From: Streptomyces sp. NK08204
GTDB lineage: Bacteria > Actinomycetota > Actinomycetes > Streptomycetales > Streptomycetaceae
Direction: 5' to 3'
NCBI RefSeq assembly: GCF_020400585.1
Contig: NZ_JAINVF010000003.1
Location: forward strand, 372,001-436,000
Length of the DNA: 64,000 nt
The position numbers were made by a program, and so were the translations under genes. Every line of letters starts with the position of its first letter. Positions within the stretch are counted from its first letter, which is position 1. Under the pieces are notes generated by a model, which worked only from the letters and a program-made list of their open reading frames with translations, was not told the DNA's origin and did no database searches. Below, one piece after another: positions 8,523 through 16,755 of this stretch.

Positions 8523-10802
8523 TCAGTCGGTCGCCGATTGTTCCAGACGCACCACGACGGACTTGCTGGCCGGGGTATTGCTCGTCTCCGCGGTGGCGTC
8601 CAGCGGCACCAGCACGTTGGTCTCCGGGTAGTACGCCGCCGCGCACCCCCGTGCCGTCGGATAGTGCACCACCCGGAAACCGGGCGCCCGCCGCTCCACA
8701 CCGTCCTGCCACTCGCTCACCAGGTCGACGTACGACCCGTCCGCCACCTTCAGCTCCCGCGCGTCCTCGGGGTTCACCAGGACGACCCGGCGGCCGTTCT
8801 TGATGCCCCGGTAACGGTCGTCCAGTCCGTAGATGGTGGTGTTGTACTGGTCGTGCGAGCGCAGGGTCTGCAGCAGCAGCCGCCCCTCGGGCAGCTCGGG
8901 ACACTCCACCGGCGCGGCCGTGAAGTTCGCCTTGCCGGTGGCTGTCGGGAAACGCCGCTCGTCGCGCGGGGCATGCGGCAGCGCGAAGCCGCCCGGACGG
9001 GCCACGCGCGCGTTGAAGTCCTCGAAACCGGGGATCACCCGCGCGATGCGGTCACGGATCGTCGCGTAGTCCCTCTCGAACTCCTCCCACGGCACCACGC
9101 TGTCCTCGCCCAGCACCCGGCGCGCCAGCCGGCACACGATCGCCGGCTCCGACAGCAGATGCACGCTCGCGGGCCGCAGACGGCCCCGGGAGGCGTGCAC
9201 CATGCCCATGGAGTCCTCGACGGTCACGAACTGCTCGCCGCTGCCCTGCACATCCCGCTCGGTCCGCCCGAGCGTCGGCAGGATCAGCGCCCGCGCACCC
9301 GTCACGACGTGCGAACGGTTGAGCTTGGTCGACACGTGCACGGTCAGCCGGGCCCGCCGCATGGCCGCCTCGGTCACCTCGGTGTCCGGGGATGCGGAGA
9401 CGAAGTTCCCGCCCATCGCGAAGAACACCTTCGCCTCTCCGTCGCGCAACGCGCGGATGGCCCGGACGACGTCGAGGCCGTGCTCTCGCGGCGGCGCGAA
9501 CCCGAACTCCTTCTCCAGCGCGTCCAGGAAGGCCGGCGCGGGACGCTCGAAGATGCCCATCGTCCGGTCGCCCTGCACGTTCGAGTGACCGCGCACCGGG
9601 CACACGCCCGCGCCCGGACGGCCGATGTTGCCGCGCAGCAGCAGGAAGTTGACCACCTCGCGGATGGTCGCGACGGAGTGCTTGTGCTGGGTGAGGCCCA
9701 TCGCCCAGCAGACGATGGTGCGCCGGGAGGCGAGCACCATCCGCAGGGCTTCCTCGATCTCCGCGCGCGAGAGACCGGTGGCCGCCAGGGTCCCGTCCCA
9801 GTCGGCGGCCCGGGCCGCCTTCGCGAACTCCTCGTAACCGTGGGTGTGTTCGCGTACGAACTCCTCGTCGACCGCGCCCTCGGTCTCGAGGATCAGCTTG
9901 TTCAGCAGCCGGAAGAGCGCCTGGTCGCCGCCGATACGGATCTGCAGGAACAGATCCGTGAGCGCGGTGCCCTTGAGGATGCCCCTCGCGGTCTGCGGGT
10001 CCTTGAACCGCTCCAGGCCCGCCTCGGGCAGCGGATTGACGCTGATGATCCGCGCGCCGTTCGTCTTGGCCTTCTCCAGCGCGCTGAGCATGCGCGGATG
10101 GTTGGTCCCCGGGTTCTGACCCGCGACGATGATCAGGTCGGCCTGGTACAGGTCCTCCAGCAGGACACTGCCCTTGCCGATGCCGATGGTCTCGGACAGT
10201 GCGGAACCCGAGGACTCGTGGCACATGTTCGAGCAGTCCGGCAGGTTGTTCGTGCCCAGCTCGCGCGCGAACAGCTGGTACAGGAACGCCGCCTCGTTGC
10301 TGGTACGGCCCGAGGTGTAGAAGACGGCCTCGTCAGGGGAGCCGAGGGCGGCGATCTCCTCGGCGATGATGTCGAAGGCCCGCTCCCAGGTCACCGGCTC
10401 GTAGTGCGCGCCCCCTTCGGGGAGGTACACGGGGTGGGTCAGCCGCCCCTGCTGCCCCAGCCAGTAGCCGCTGCGCCCCGCGAGGTCGGCGACGGAGTGC
10501 GCGGCGAAGAACTCCGGGGTCACCCGGCGCAGCGTGGCCTCTTCGGCCACCGCCTTCGCGCCGTTCTCGCAGAACTCCGCCGTGTGCCGGCGCTCCGGCT
10601 CCGGCCAGGCACAGCCCGGGCAGTCGAAGCCGCTCTTCTGGTTCACGCTCAGCAGCGTCAGTGTGGCGCGCTTCACACCCATCTGCTGCTGGGCGATGCG
10701 CAGCGTGTGCCCGATGGCAGGCAGCCCCGCCGCCTTGTGCTTGGGCTCCGCGACCTGCGGCGCGTCCTGAACCGGATCACCCTTCGGTGGCTTCGTCGCC
10801 AT
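8523..10802 (-). CDS. FdhF/YdeP-family molybdopterin oxidoreductase
   Basis: This large cytoplasmic enzyme (759 aa) resembles formate dehydrogenase alpha subunits but belongs to the YdeP branch. The family signature NQKSGFDCPGCAWPEP occurs near residue 60, and the molybdopterin-guanine-dinucleotide domains follow (YTSGRTSNEAAFLYQ, NMCHESSG, AGQNPGTNHPRM, ending with a C-terminal MoeA-like dinucleotide-binding barrel, ETNVLVPLDATAET). The N-terminal [4Fe-4S]-type cysteine spacing of true formate dehydrogenases is not present. The ATG at 10802 has GAAGGGGA 8-9 nt upstream. The physiological substrate is unknown; E. coli YdeP is linked to acid resistance. The gene diverges from polA. Confidence 0.88.
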   Translation of the reverse strand: MATKPPKGDPVQDAPQVAEPKHKAAGLPAIGHTLRIAQQQMGVKRATLTLLSVNQKSGFDCPGCAWPEPERRHTAEFCENGAKAVAEEATLRRVTPEFFAAHSVADLAGRSGYWLGQQGRLTHPVYLPEGGAHYEPVTWERAFDIIAEEIAALGSPDEAVFYTSGRTSNEAAFLYQLFARELGTNNLPDCSNMCHESSGSALSETIGIGKGSVLLEDLYQADLIIVAGQNPGTNHPRMLSALEKAKTNGARIISVNPLPEAGLERFKDPQTARGILKGTALTDLFLQIRIGGDQALFRLLNKLILETEGAVDEEFVREHTHGYEEFAKAARAADWDGTLAATGLSRAEIEEALRMVLASRRTIVCWAMGLTQHKHSVATIREVVNFLLLRGNIGRPGAGVCPVRGHSNVQGDRTMGIFERPAPAFLDALEKEFGFAPPREHGLDVVRAIRALRDGEAKVFFAMGGNFVSASPDTEVTEAAMRRARLTVHVSTKLNRSHVVTGARALILPTLGRTERDVQGSGEQFVTVEDSMGMVHASRGRLRPASVHLLSEPAIVCRLARRVLGEDSVVPWEEFERDYATIRDRIARVIPGFEDFNARVARPGGFALPHAPRDERRFPTATGKANFTAAPVECPELPEGRLLLQTLRSHDQYNTTIYGLDDRYRGIKNGRRVVLVNPEDARELKVADGSYVDLVSEWQDGVERRAPGFRVVHYPTARGCAAAYYPETNVLVPLDATAETSNTPASKSVVVRLEQSATD

Positions 10803-10934
10803 CGCACGGTCCCCTTCGACTGCATGTGAGAAGTACGACGTCGATCCTCCCACGCACCACCGACAACGGCGCCGGGCGGGCGCAGGGGAACCGGGAACCG
10901 GCCGTCTGCTCCCCCCGTCCGCCGCTGTCCCGGC

Positions 10935-10957
10935 TTGTCAGTGGGGCGTGGCAGGAT
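10935..10957 (+). promoter_or_regulatory. DNA-damage (RecA-NDp/PafBC-type) promoter of polA
   Basis: TTGTCAGTG at 10935-10943, an 8-nt spacer, then CAGGAT at 10952-10957. The -35-side element matches the consensus TTGTCRGTG perfectly, and the -10 deviates only in its first base (C for T). The end of the -10 is 7 nt from the polA GTG, so transcription should begin on the start codon. Confidence 0.75.
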
Positions 10958-10964
10958 CGGGGGC

Positions 10965-13691
10965 GTGGCAGAGACAGCATCGAACACGACCGACAAGAAC
11001 CCCGGCGGCACCCGTCCCCGGCTGATGCTCATGGACGGGCACTCGCTGGCCTACCGCGCGTTCTTCGCGCTGCCCGCGGAGAACTTCACGACCGCGACGG
11101 GCCAGCCGACGAACGCGATCTACGGTTTCGCTTCGATGCTGGCCAACACGCTGCGTGACGAGGCACCCACCCACTTCGCGGTGGCCTTCGACGTCTCCCG
11201 CAAGACCTGGCGCTCCGAGCAGTTCACCGAGTACAAGGCGAACCGCTCGAAGACCCCGGACGAGTTCAAGGGCCAGGTCGAGCTGATCGGCGAGCTGCTC
11301 GACGCGATGCACGCGCCGCGCTTCGCCGTCGAGGGCTTCGAGGCCGACGACGTCATCGCCACCCTCGCCACCCAGGCCGAGGCCGCGGGCTTCGAGGTGC
11401 TGATCGTCACCGGCGACCGCGACTCCTTCCAACTGGTCACCGAGAACACGACCGTGCTCTACCCGACGAAGGGCGTCTCGGAGCTGACCCGGTTCACCCC
11501 GGAGAAGGTTCTCGAGAAGTACGGACTGACGCCCGTGCAGTACCCGGACTTCGCGGCCCTGCGCGGCGACCCGTCCGACAACCTCCCCGGCATCCCCGGC
11601 GTCGGCCCGAAGACCGCCGCCAAGTGGATCAACGAGTTCGGTTCGTTCGCGCAGCTGGTCGAGCGCGTGGACGAGGTCAAGGGCAAGGCGGGGCAGAACC
11701 TGCGCGACCACCTGGAGTCGGTCAAGCTCAACCGCCGTCTCACCGAGCTGGACCGCCAGGTGGACCTGCCCAGGACCGTCGCCGACCTGCAGCGGGCCCC
11801 GTACGACCGCAAGAGCGTCGCGATGGTCCTGGACACCCTGGAGATCCGCAACCCCTCTCTGCGCGAGCGTCTCTTCGCGGTGGACCCGGGCGCCGAGGAG
11901 GCCGACTCCACCCCGGTCACGGCTCAGGGCGTGGAACTGGACGGCAAGATCCTCGGCGTCGGCGAGCTGGCCCCCTGGCTCGCCGAGCACGGCACGCAGA
12001 CCCTGGGCGTCGCCACCGTCGACACCTGGGCACTCGGCACCGGCTCGGTCGCCGAGGTCGCCCTCGCCGCGGCCGGGGGAGCGGCTGCCTGGTTCGACCC
12101 GTCCGAGCTGGACGAGGCCGACGAGAAGGCGTTCGCCGCCTGGCTGGCCGACGCCGGCCGCCCCAAGGTGTTCCACAACGCCAAGGGCGCCATGCGCGTC
12201 CTCGCCGAGCACGGCTGGTCCGTCGAGGGCGTCATCATGGACACCGCGCTCGCCGCCTACCTGGTCAAGCCGGGCCGCCGCTCCTTCGACCTGGACGCGC
12301 TGTCCATGGAGTACCTGCACCGCGAACTGGCCCCGGCCGCCGTCGCCGACGGCCAGCTGGCCTTCGGCGCGGACGAGGGCGCGGAGGCCGAGGCGCTGAT
12401 GACGAAGGCCCGCGCCGTCCTCGACCTGGGTGCGGCCTTCGAGGGCCGCCTGGAGGAAGTGGGCGCCGCCGACCTCCTGCGCGACATGGAGCTGCCCACC
12501 TCCGCACTGCTCGCCCGCATGGAGCGCCACGGCATCGCGGCCGACCGCGCACACCTCGAAGCCATGGAGCAGATGTTCGCGGGTGCCGTGCAGCAGGCCG
12601 TGAAGGAGGCGCATGCGGCGGCCGGCCACGAGTTCAACCTGGGCTCGCCCAAGCAGCTCCAGGAGGTCCTCTTCGGCGAGCTGGCCCTGCCCAGGACCAA
12701 GAAGACCAAGACCGGCTACACCACCGACGCCGACGCCCTCACCTGGCTCGCCACCCAGACCGACAACGAACTGCCGGTGATCATGCTCCGGCACCGCGAG
12801 CAGGCCAAGCTGCGGGTCACGGTCGAGGGCCTGATCAAGACCGTCGCCACCGACGGCCGCATCCACACCACGTTCAACCAGACGGTCGCCGCCACCGGCC
12901 GCCTCTCCTCCACCGACCCGAACCTGCAGAACATCCCGGTCCGCACCGACGAGGGCCGGGCCATCCGCCGCGGTTTCGTGGTCGGTGAGGGCTTCGAGTC
13001 CCTGATGACCGCCGACTACAGCCAGATCGAGCTGCGCGTGATGGCCCACCTGTCCGAGGACGAGGGCCTGATCGAGGCGTTCACCTCCGGCGAGGACCTG
13101 CACACCACGGTCGCCTCCCAGGTCTTCTCCGTGGCGCGCGACGCGGTGGACGCGGAGATGCGCCGCAAGATCAAGGCGATGTCGTACGGCCTCGCCTACG
13201 GCCTCTCCGCCTTCGGCCTCTCCCAGCAGCTGAACATCGAGGCCGCCGAGGCCCGCGCCCTGATGGACACCTACTTCGAGCGGTTCGGCGGCGTACGGGA
13301 CTACCTTCGCCGGGCGGTCGACGAAGCACGGGCGACGGGCTACACGGCGACCCTCTTCGGGCGCCGCCGCTACCTCCCCGACCTCAACAGCGACAACCGC
13401 CAGCGCCGCGAGGCGGCCGAGCGCATGGCCCTGAACGCCCCGATCCAGGGCACCGCGGCCGACATCGTCAAGATCGCCATGCTCAACGTCGACCGGGCGC
13501 TGCGCGAGGCGGACCTCACGTCCCGCATGCTGCTCCAGGTCCATGACGAAATCGTCCTGGAGATCGCCCCCGGCGAACGCGAGAGCGCGGAGCGGATCGT
13601 CCGCCGTGAGATGGCGGGCGCCGTGCAGCTGAGGGCCCCGCTGGACGTCTCGGTGGGTGTGGGCCCGGACTGGGAGTCGGCGGCGCACTAG
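10965..13691 (+). CDS. polA: DNA polymerase I
   Basis: This is the repair and Okazaki-fragment-processing polymerase (908 aa). The N-terminal 5'-3' exonuclease domain (about 20-310) carries LMDGHSLAYRAFF, FEADDVIATLA and GDRDSFQLV. The middle domain (about 320-500) sits where the 3'-5' exonuclease would be but lacks the catalytic acidic set, so proofreading is probably absent, as in many actinobacterial Pol I. The polymerase domain has motif A DYSQIELR, motif B RRKIKAMSYGLAYG and motif C VHDEIV near the C-terminus. I chose the GTG at 10965 because homology starts there and a damage-type promoter ends 7 nt before it; the longer frame from TTG at 10935 would read through that promoter. Confidence 0.97.
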   Translation: MAETASNTTDKNPGGTRPRLMLMDGHSLAYRAFFALPAENFTTATGQPTNAIYGFASMLANTLRDEAPTHFAVAFDVSRKTWRSEQFTEYKANRSKTPDEFKGQVELIGELLDAMHAPRFAVEGFEADDVIATLATQAEAAGFEVLIVTGDRDSFQLVTENTTVLYPTKGVSELTRFTPEKVLEKYGLTPVQYPDFAALRGDPSDNLPGIPGVGPKTAAKWINEFGSFAQLVERVDEVKGKAGQNLRDHLESVKLNRRLTELDRQVDLPRTVADLQRAPYDRKSVAMVLDTLEIRNPSLRERLFAVDPGAEEADSTPVTAQGVELDGKILGVGELAPWLAEHGTQTLGVATVDTWALGTGSVAEVALAAAGGAAAWFDPSELDEADEKAFAAWLADAGRPKVFHNAKGAMRVLAEHGWSVEGVIMDTALAAYLVKPGRRSFDLDALSMEYLHRELAPAAVADGQLAFGADEGAEAEALMTKARAVLDLGAAFEGRLEEVGAADLLRDMELPTSALLARMERHGIAADRAHLEAMEQMFAGAVQQAVKEAHAAAGHEFNLGSPKQLQEVLFGELALPRTKKTKTGYTTDADALTWLATQTDNELPVIMLRHREQAKLRVTVEGLIKTVATDGRIHTTFNQTVAATGRLSSTDPNLQNIPVRTDEGRAIRRGFVVGEGFESLMTADYSQIELRVMAHLSEDEGLIEAFTSGEDLHTTVASQVFSVARDAVDAEMRRKIKAMSYGLAYGLSAFGLSQQLNIEAAEARALMDTYFERFGGVRDYLRRAVDEARATGYTATLFGRRRYLPDLNSDNRQRREAAERMALNAPIQGTAADIVKIAMLNVDRALREADLTSRMLLQVHDEIVLEIAPGERESAERIVRREMAGAVQLRAPLDVSVGVGPDWESAAH

Positions 13692-13710
13692 CCTGCCCCG
13701 CCTGGACGGG

Positions 13711-13746
13711 AGGGGCGCTGCCGTACAAGAGCAGGGCAGCGCCCCT
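13711..13746 (+). terminator. terminator of polA
   Basis: An 11-bp perfect stem (GGGGCGCTGCC at 13712-13722, complement at 13735-13745) is followed by TTT, 20 nt after the polA stop. Confidence 0.85.
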
Positions 13747-13902
13747 TTGCCTCCCCCTGCCGGCCGTTGCTGGGACACCGGCGTCGAGGAGCCGGCCTCA
13801 CCGGCCCGGCGCACCCCCATGGCGGCCCTGCCCGCCGGGCCCGTCACTCACGTGGCCCCCGCCAAAACGCCCCGGGGGCCTCCCAGCCGCCAAGATGCGG
13901 GC

Positions 13903-14295
13903 ATGGGTATACGCATGCTCCACCGCCGGTCGCCCGAGGCGGGCACCCCGGACCGGGCGGACACCGCCTCGGCTCCGGTACCGCCTCACACGCCGGTCCC
14001 GGCCCTCGCGGCCGACGCAAGCACCGCCCGCATTCCCGCCGACCTGGCCGCGACCGTACGCAGAGCCGCCTCGGACCTCGGACACCGGCTCGCCGGCCGG
14101 GCCGTCCGAGCGGGCGACGCCCCCGACTGGCGCCAGTGGGCCGACCTCGCCCGCTCCTACCTCGCCCTCGCGCTCACCCTCGTCCCGAGGACGCGCACCC
14201 GGCCCAAGCTCACCGTCTTCGTGGCACCCCTCACCGAGCGACCGCCCGGCCGCGGCCCGCACCGACCGGAACCGGGACCGGCCGCCACGCCCTGA
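13903..14295 (+). CDS. small conserved-looking protein of unknown function
   Basis: This is a 130-aa frame from an ATG at 13903. The Pro/Ala-rich N-terminal third looks disordered. Residues 45-110 form an amphipathic helical core (ADLAATVRRAASDLGHRL, then DWRQWADLARSYLALALTLVP), followed by TRPKLTVFVAPL and a Pro/Arg tail. Codon usage is typical of coding DNA in this window and the core looks like a real helical domain. There is no clear Shine-Dalgarno sequence, and a longer antisense frame overlaps, so the call is moderate. No domain name is recognised. Confidence 0.5.
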   Translation: MGIRMLHRRSPEAGTPDRADTASAPVPPHTPVPALAADASTARIPADLAATVRRAASDLGHRLAGRAVRAGDAPDWRQWADLARSYLALALTLVPRTRTRPKLTVFVAPLTERPPGRGPHRPEPGPAATP

Positions 14296-14583
14296 CCCTC
14301 GAGACACACCCGAGCCGCGCCGCCGCCGTCGGCACCCTTATGACCACCCCCGCCCGGTGTGCCCTGGGTCCTGCCATGGCGTCGTGGACAGACGTCAGTC
14401 GGCCAACCGGTGAAAACCGGGCACGAACGGGTCCCGGCCCACGGCAAGTTGTCGTAGGGTCACCTGGGTTGCCGTACAGGGAGGGCAACCACTGCACCGG
14501 GTCAACCGTCAGACCAGAACGAGGCAGACGGACGGACACTGACGGACACGGACGCCACGGCGTCCACGGGAGGGGTTCACTCT

Positions 14584-16353
14584 ATGGCGGCGCATTTCGG
14601 CAGGCGGCTGCGCAAGGGGGCGGCGACCACCGCCGTGGCCGCGGCGGCGGTCGCGGCTCTGTCCGCGTCCCAGGCTCCGGGAGTGATCAGTGAGAACCAC
14701 GGCGGACAGGCCGCGGCCGGCGCCAGCACGCCGGTACCGGAACCGGACACCGGCTCCGGCTTCGGCTCCCACGCCGATACCAACGCCACCGGCGACTCGC
14801 CGTACTACACGGACCTGCCGCCGCTGAACAGCCCCGAACCGAGCCCCTCGCCGACGATCGGCACCCCCGTCTCCCGGGGCGACGCCGAGGCCGGCATCCC
14901 CGCGACCGTCCTCGACGCCTACAAGCGGGCCGAGGCCGAGCTGCGCGCCTCCAAGCCTGGCTGCAACCTTCCCTGGCAACTGCTCGCCGCCATCGGCAAG
15001 GTGGAGTCGGGCCAGGCCCGCGGCGGCCGTGTCGACGCCGAAGGCACCACCCTGGGCCGGATCCTGGGCCCGCAGCTCGACGGCAACGGCTTCGCCCTCA
15101 TCAAGGACACCGACCACGGCGCGTACGACGGCAACAGCACCTACGACCAGGCCGTCGGCCCGATGCAGTTCATCCCGTCCACCTGGGCCTGGGCCGGCCG
15201 GGACGGCAACGACGACGGCAAGAAGGACCCCAACAACGTCTACGACGCCGCCCTTGCCGCCGGTCACTACCTGTGCCGCAACGGCTGGGACATGTCCACC
15301 ACGGACGGCCTGCACAGCGCGATCCTCAGCTACAACGGCTCCCAGGACTACCTCAACCTCGTCCTGAGCTGGCTGGAGTACTACCGCAAGGGCACCCACT
15401 CCGTCCCCGACGGCACCGGCCCCGTGCCCTCCCACCGCAGCGACGGGCACAAGGGCGGCCACCACGGCGCCTCGTCGTCCCCCAAGCCGCACCACCCGAA
15501 GCCGCAGAAGAAGAAGCCGGAGCAGAAGAAGCCGACCCCGCCCTCGCACAAGCCCGGCGGCGGCACCGGGACCCCCGACCCGACCCCGCCGAAGCCTCCG
15601 GTCCCGCCGCAGCAGCCCACCCCCACCGAGACCGTGGACCACCTCGTGGACGCGGGCACCGGGAAACTCACCGCAATGGCCGGCGACGCGTTCGACCACC
15701 GGATCAGCACCCGCGCCGAGACCAAGGCAGGGATGGCCGTCGGCAAGGTCAGGATCCGGTTCACCATCACCGGTGACACCGACGCCACCTTCGACGGCGG
15801 CGAGACCGTGGCCACGATCGTCACCGACGCGCAGGGCGTGGCGGTCGCACCGGTGCTCCAGGCGGGCGGGAACACCGGCGACTTCACCGTCACCACGGCC
15901 GTCGTCGGCCACCAGGCCAAGGGCGTCGACTACACCGCCACCGTCACCGAGCGCGCCGCGGACACCCTCACCCGCACCAGTGACACCCCGCTGACCTGCA
16001 CCCCCGGCGGCGAGTTCGCCGACCAGGTCCAGGTGAAGGCGACGTACAAGGACGCGGTCGCGGACGACGTCGCGGCCACGGCCACGCTGATCAAGTCGGC
16101 CGACGACGCCACCGAGAACGACAAGGGCCCCTACTTCAAGGACGCCGACGGCAAGGCCGTGCGCACGCTCACCGGCCTCCGGACGGACGCCAAGGGCCTG
16201 CTGACACTGCCGAAGCTGTACGCGGACGACGTTACCGGCACCTTCCTGCTCCGTATCACCACCCCCGGCGGCGCCACCCTCACCGTCGAACTGACGGTCG
16301 CGGCGGCCGACACCTCGCCGAGCCCGTCGCCGAGCCCGTCCACGACGTCCTGA
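14584..16353 (+). CDS. secreted lytic transglycosylase with Pro-rich linker and C-terminal Ig-like/adhesin domains
   Basis: This 589-aa exported protein is predicted to cleave peptidoglycan. A signal peptide (about 1-30) is followed by a disordered Pro/Ser region. An SLT2/MltB-like transglycosylase domain lies at about 95-285, with candidate catalytic Glu in LLAAIGKVESGQARGG, then GPMQFIPSTW and ILSYNGSQDY. A Lys/Pro/His-rich linker (about 295-345) and two bacterial Ig/invasin-like segments follow (about 350-580, for example AKYDA-type repeats reading AGDAFDHRISTR and TPGGEFADQVQVKATYKD). The C-terminal domains are unusual for a simple transglycosylase and may bind wall polymers. The ATG at 14584 has GGAGGGG upstream. 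The roughly 290 bases before it hold no other gene. Confidence 0.85.
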   Translation: MAAHFGRRLRKGAATTAVAAAAVAALSASQAPGVISENHGGQAAAGASTPVPEPDTGSGFGSHADTNATGDSPYYTDLPPLNSPEPSPSPTIGTPVSRGDAEAGIPATVLDAYKRAEAELRASKPGCNLPWQLLAAIGKVESGQARGGRVDAEGTTLGRILGPQLDGNGFALIKDTDHGAYDGNSTYDQAVGPMQFIPSTWAWAGRDGNDDGKKDPNNVYDAALAAGHYLCRNGWDMSTTDGLHSAILSYNGSQDYLNLVLSWLEYYRKGTHSVPDGTGPVPSHRSDGHKGGHHGASSSPKPHHPKPQKKKPEQKKPTPPSHKPGGGTGTPDPTPPKPPVPPQQPTPTETVDHLVDAGTGKLTAMAGDAFDHRISTRAETKAGMAVGKVRIRFTITGDTDATFDGGETVATIVTDAQGVAVAPVLQAGGNTGDFTVTTAVVGHQAKGVDYTATVTERAADTLTRTSDTPLTCTPGGEFADQVQVKATYKDAVADDVAATATLIKSADDATENDKGPYFKDADGKAVRTLTGLRTDAKGLLTLPKLYADDVTGTFLLRITTPGGATLTVELTVAAADTSPSPSPSPSTTS

Positions 16354-16380
16354 CCGGACGGCCACAAGGGACAGCACAGC

Positions 16381-16416
16381 AGGGCGCCCCCTCCGCTCCG
16401 GCGGGGAGGGCGCCCT
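16381..16416 (+). terminator. terminator after the transglycosylase gene
   Basis: Inverted repeat AGGGCGCC...GGCGCCCT with an imperfect inner stem lies 28 nt after the stop. It is a stable GC-rich hairpin without a U-tract. Confidence 0.7.
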
Positions 16417-16755
16417 CACCCGTTCGTGCAACGTGTTCTCGTCCCACCCGCCCGTCGCCGCGTCGCCTCACCTGAGTCGCCATCAGGAACCGTCCCCGTC
16501 CGGAGGGAGGGGCCGCAAGGCGTCGCGCGGCCGGCCTGGTCCTGGTCGCCTGCGCCGTGTGCTGCGCGGCGCTGTCCCCCAAGTGGCCCTTCCCGACCCA
16601 GAAACGCGCCACGAGCAGTGACCGGGGCACCCGTCTTCGGCGAGGAGACCCACAAGGAGGAGTTGCGCGGCGGCACGCTGCTCGGAGGCCGACCGTAGGC
16701 AGGCAGCCCCGCGCGGCGGACCCGGCCCCCGCACGGGCGGCGCAACCGGAGCCGG
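16417..16755. other. intergenic stretch with a possible decayed small membrane-protein gene
   Basis: No intact gene is supported. On the plus strand one frame at about 16510-16580 reads like a basic N-terminus plus a membrane helix (LVLVACAVCCAALSPKW), and a second frame at about 16620-16698 continues as VTGAPVFGEETHKEEL before a stop. The two could be pieces of one small frameshifted gene, but the evidence is thin. Confidence 0.25.

Noticed and set aside
10938..13847. A 969-codon open frame on the minus strand opposite polA
   Set aside because: It is Gly/Val/Asp-rich shadow coding caused by GC-rich third positions of polA; no domain, no ribosome-binding site.
14509..16431. 640-codon minus-strand frame opposite the transglycosylase
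   Set aside because: Gly/Arg/Val-rich shadow; the plus-strand product has a signal peptide and a catalytic domain.
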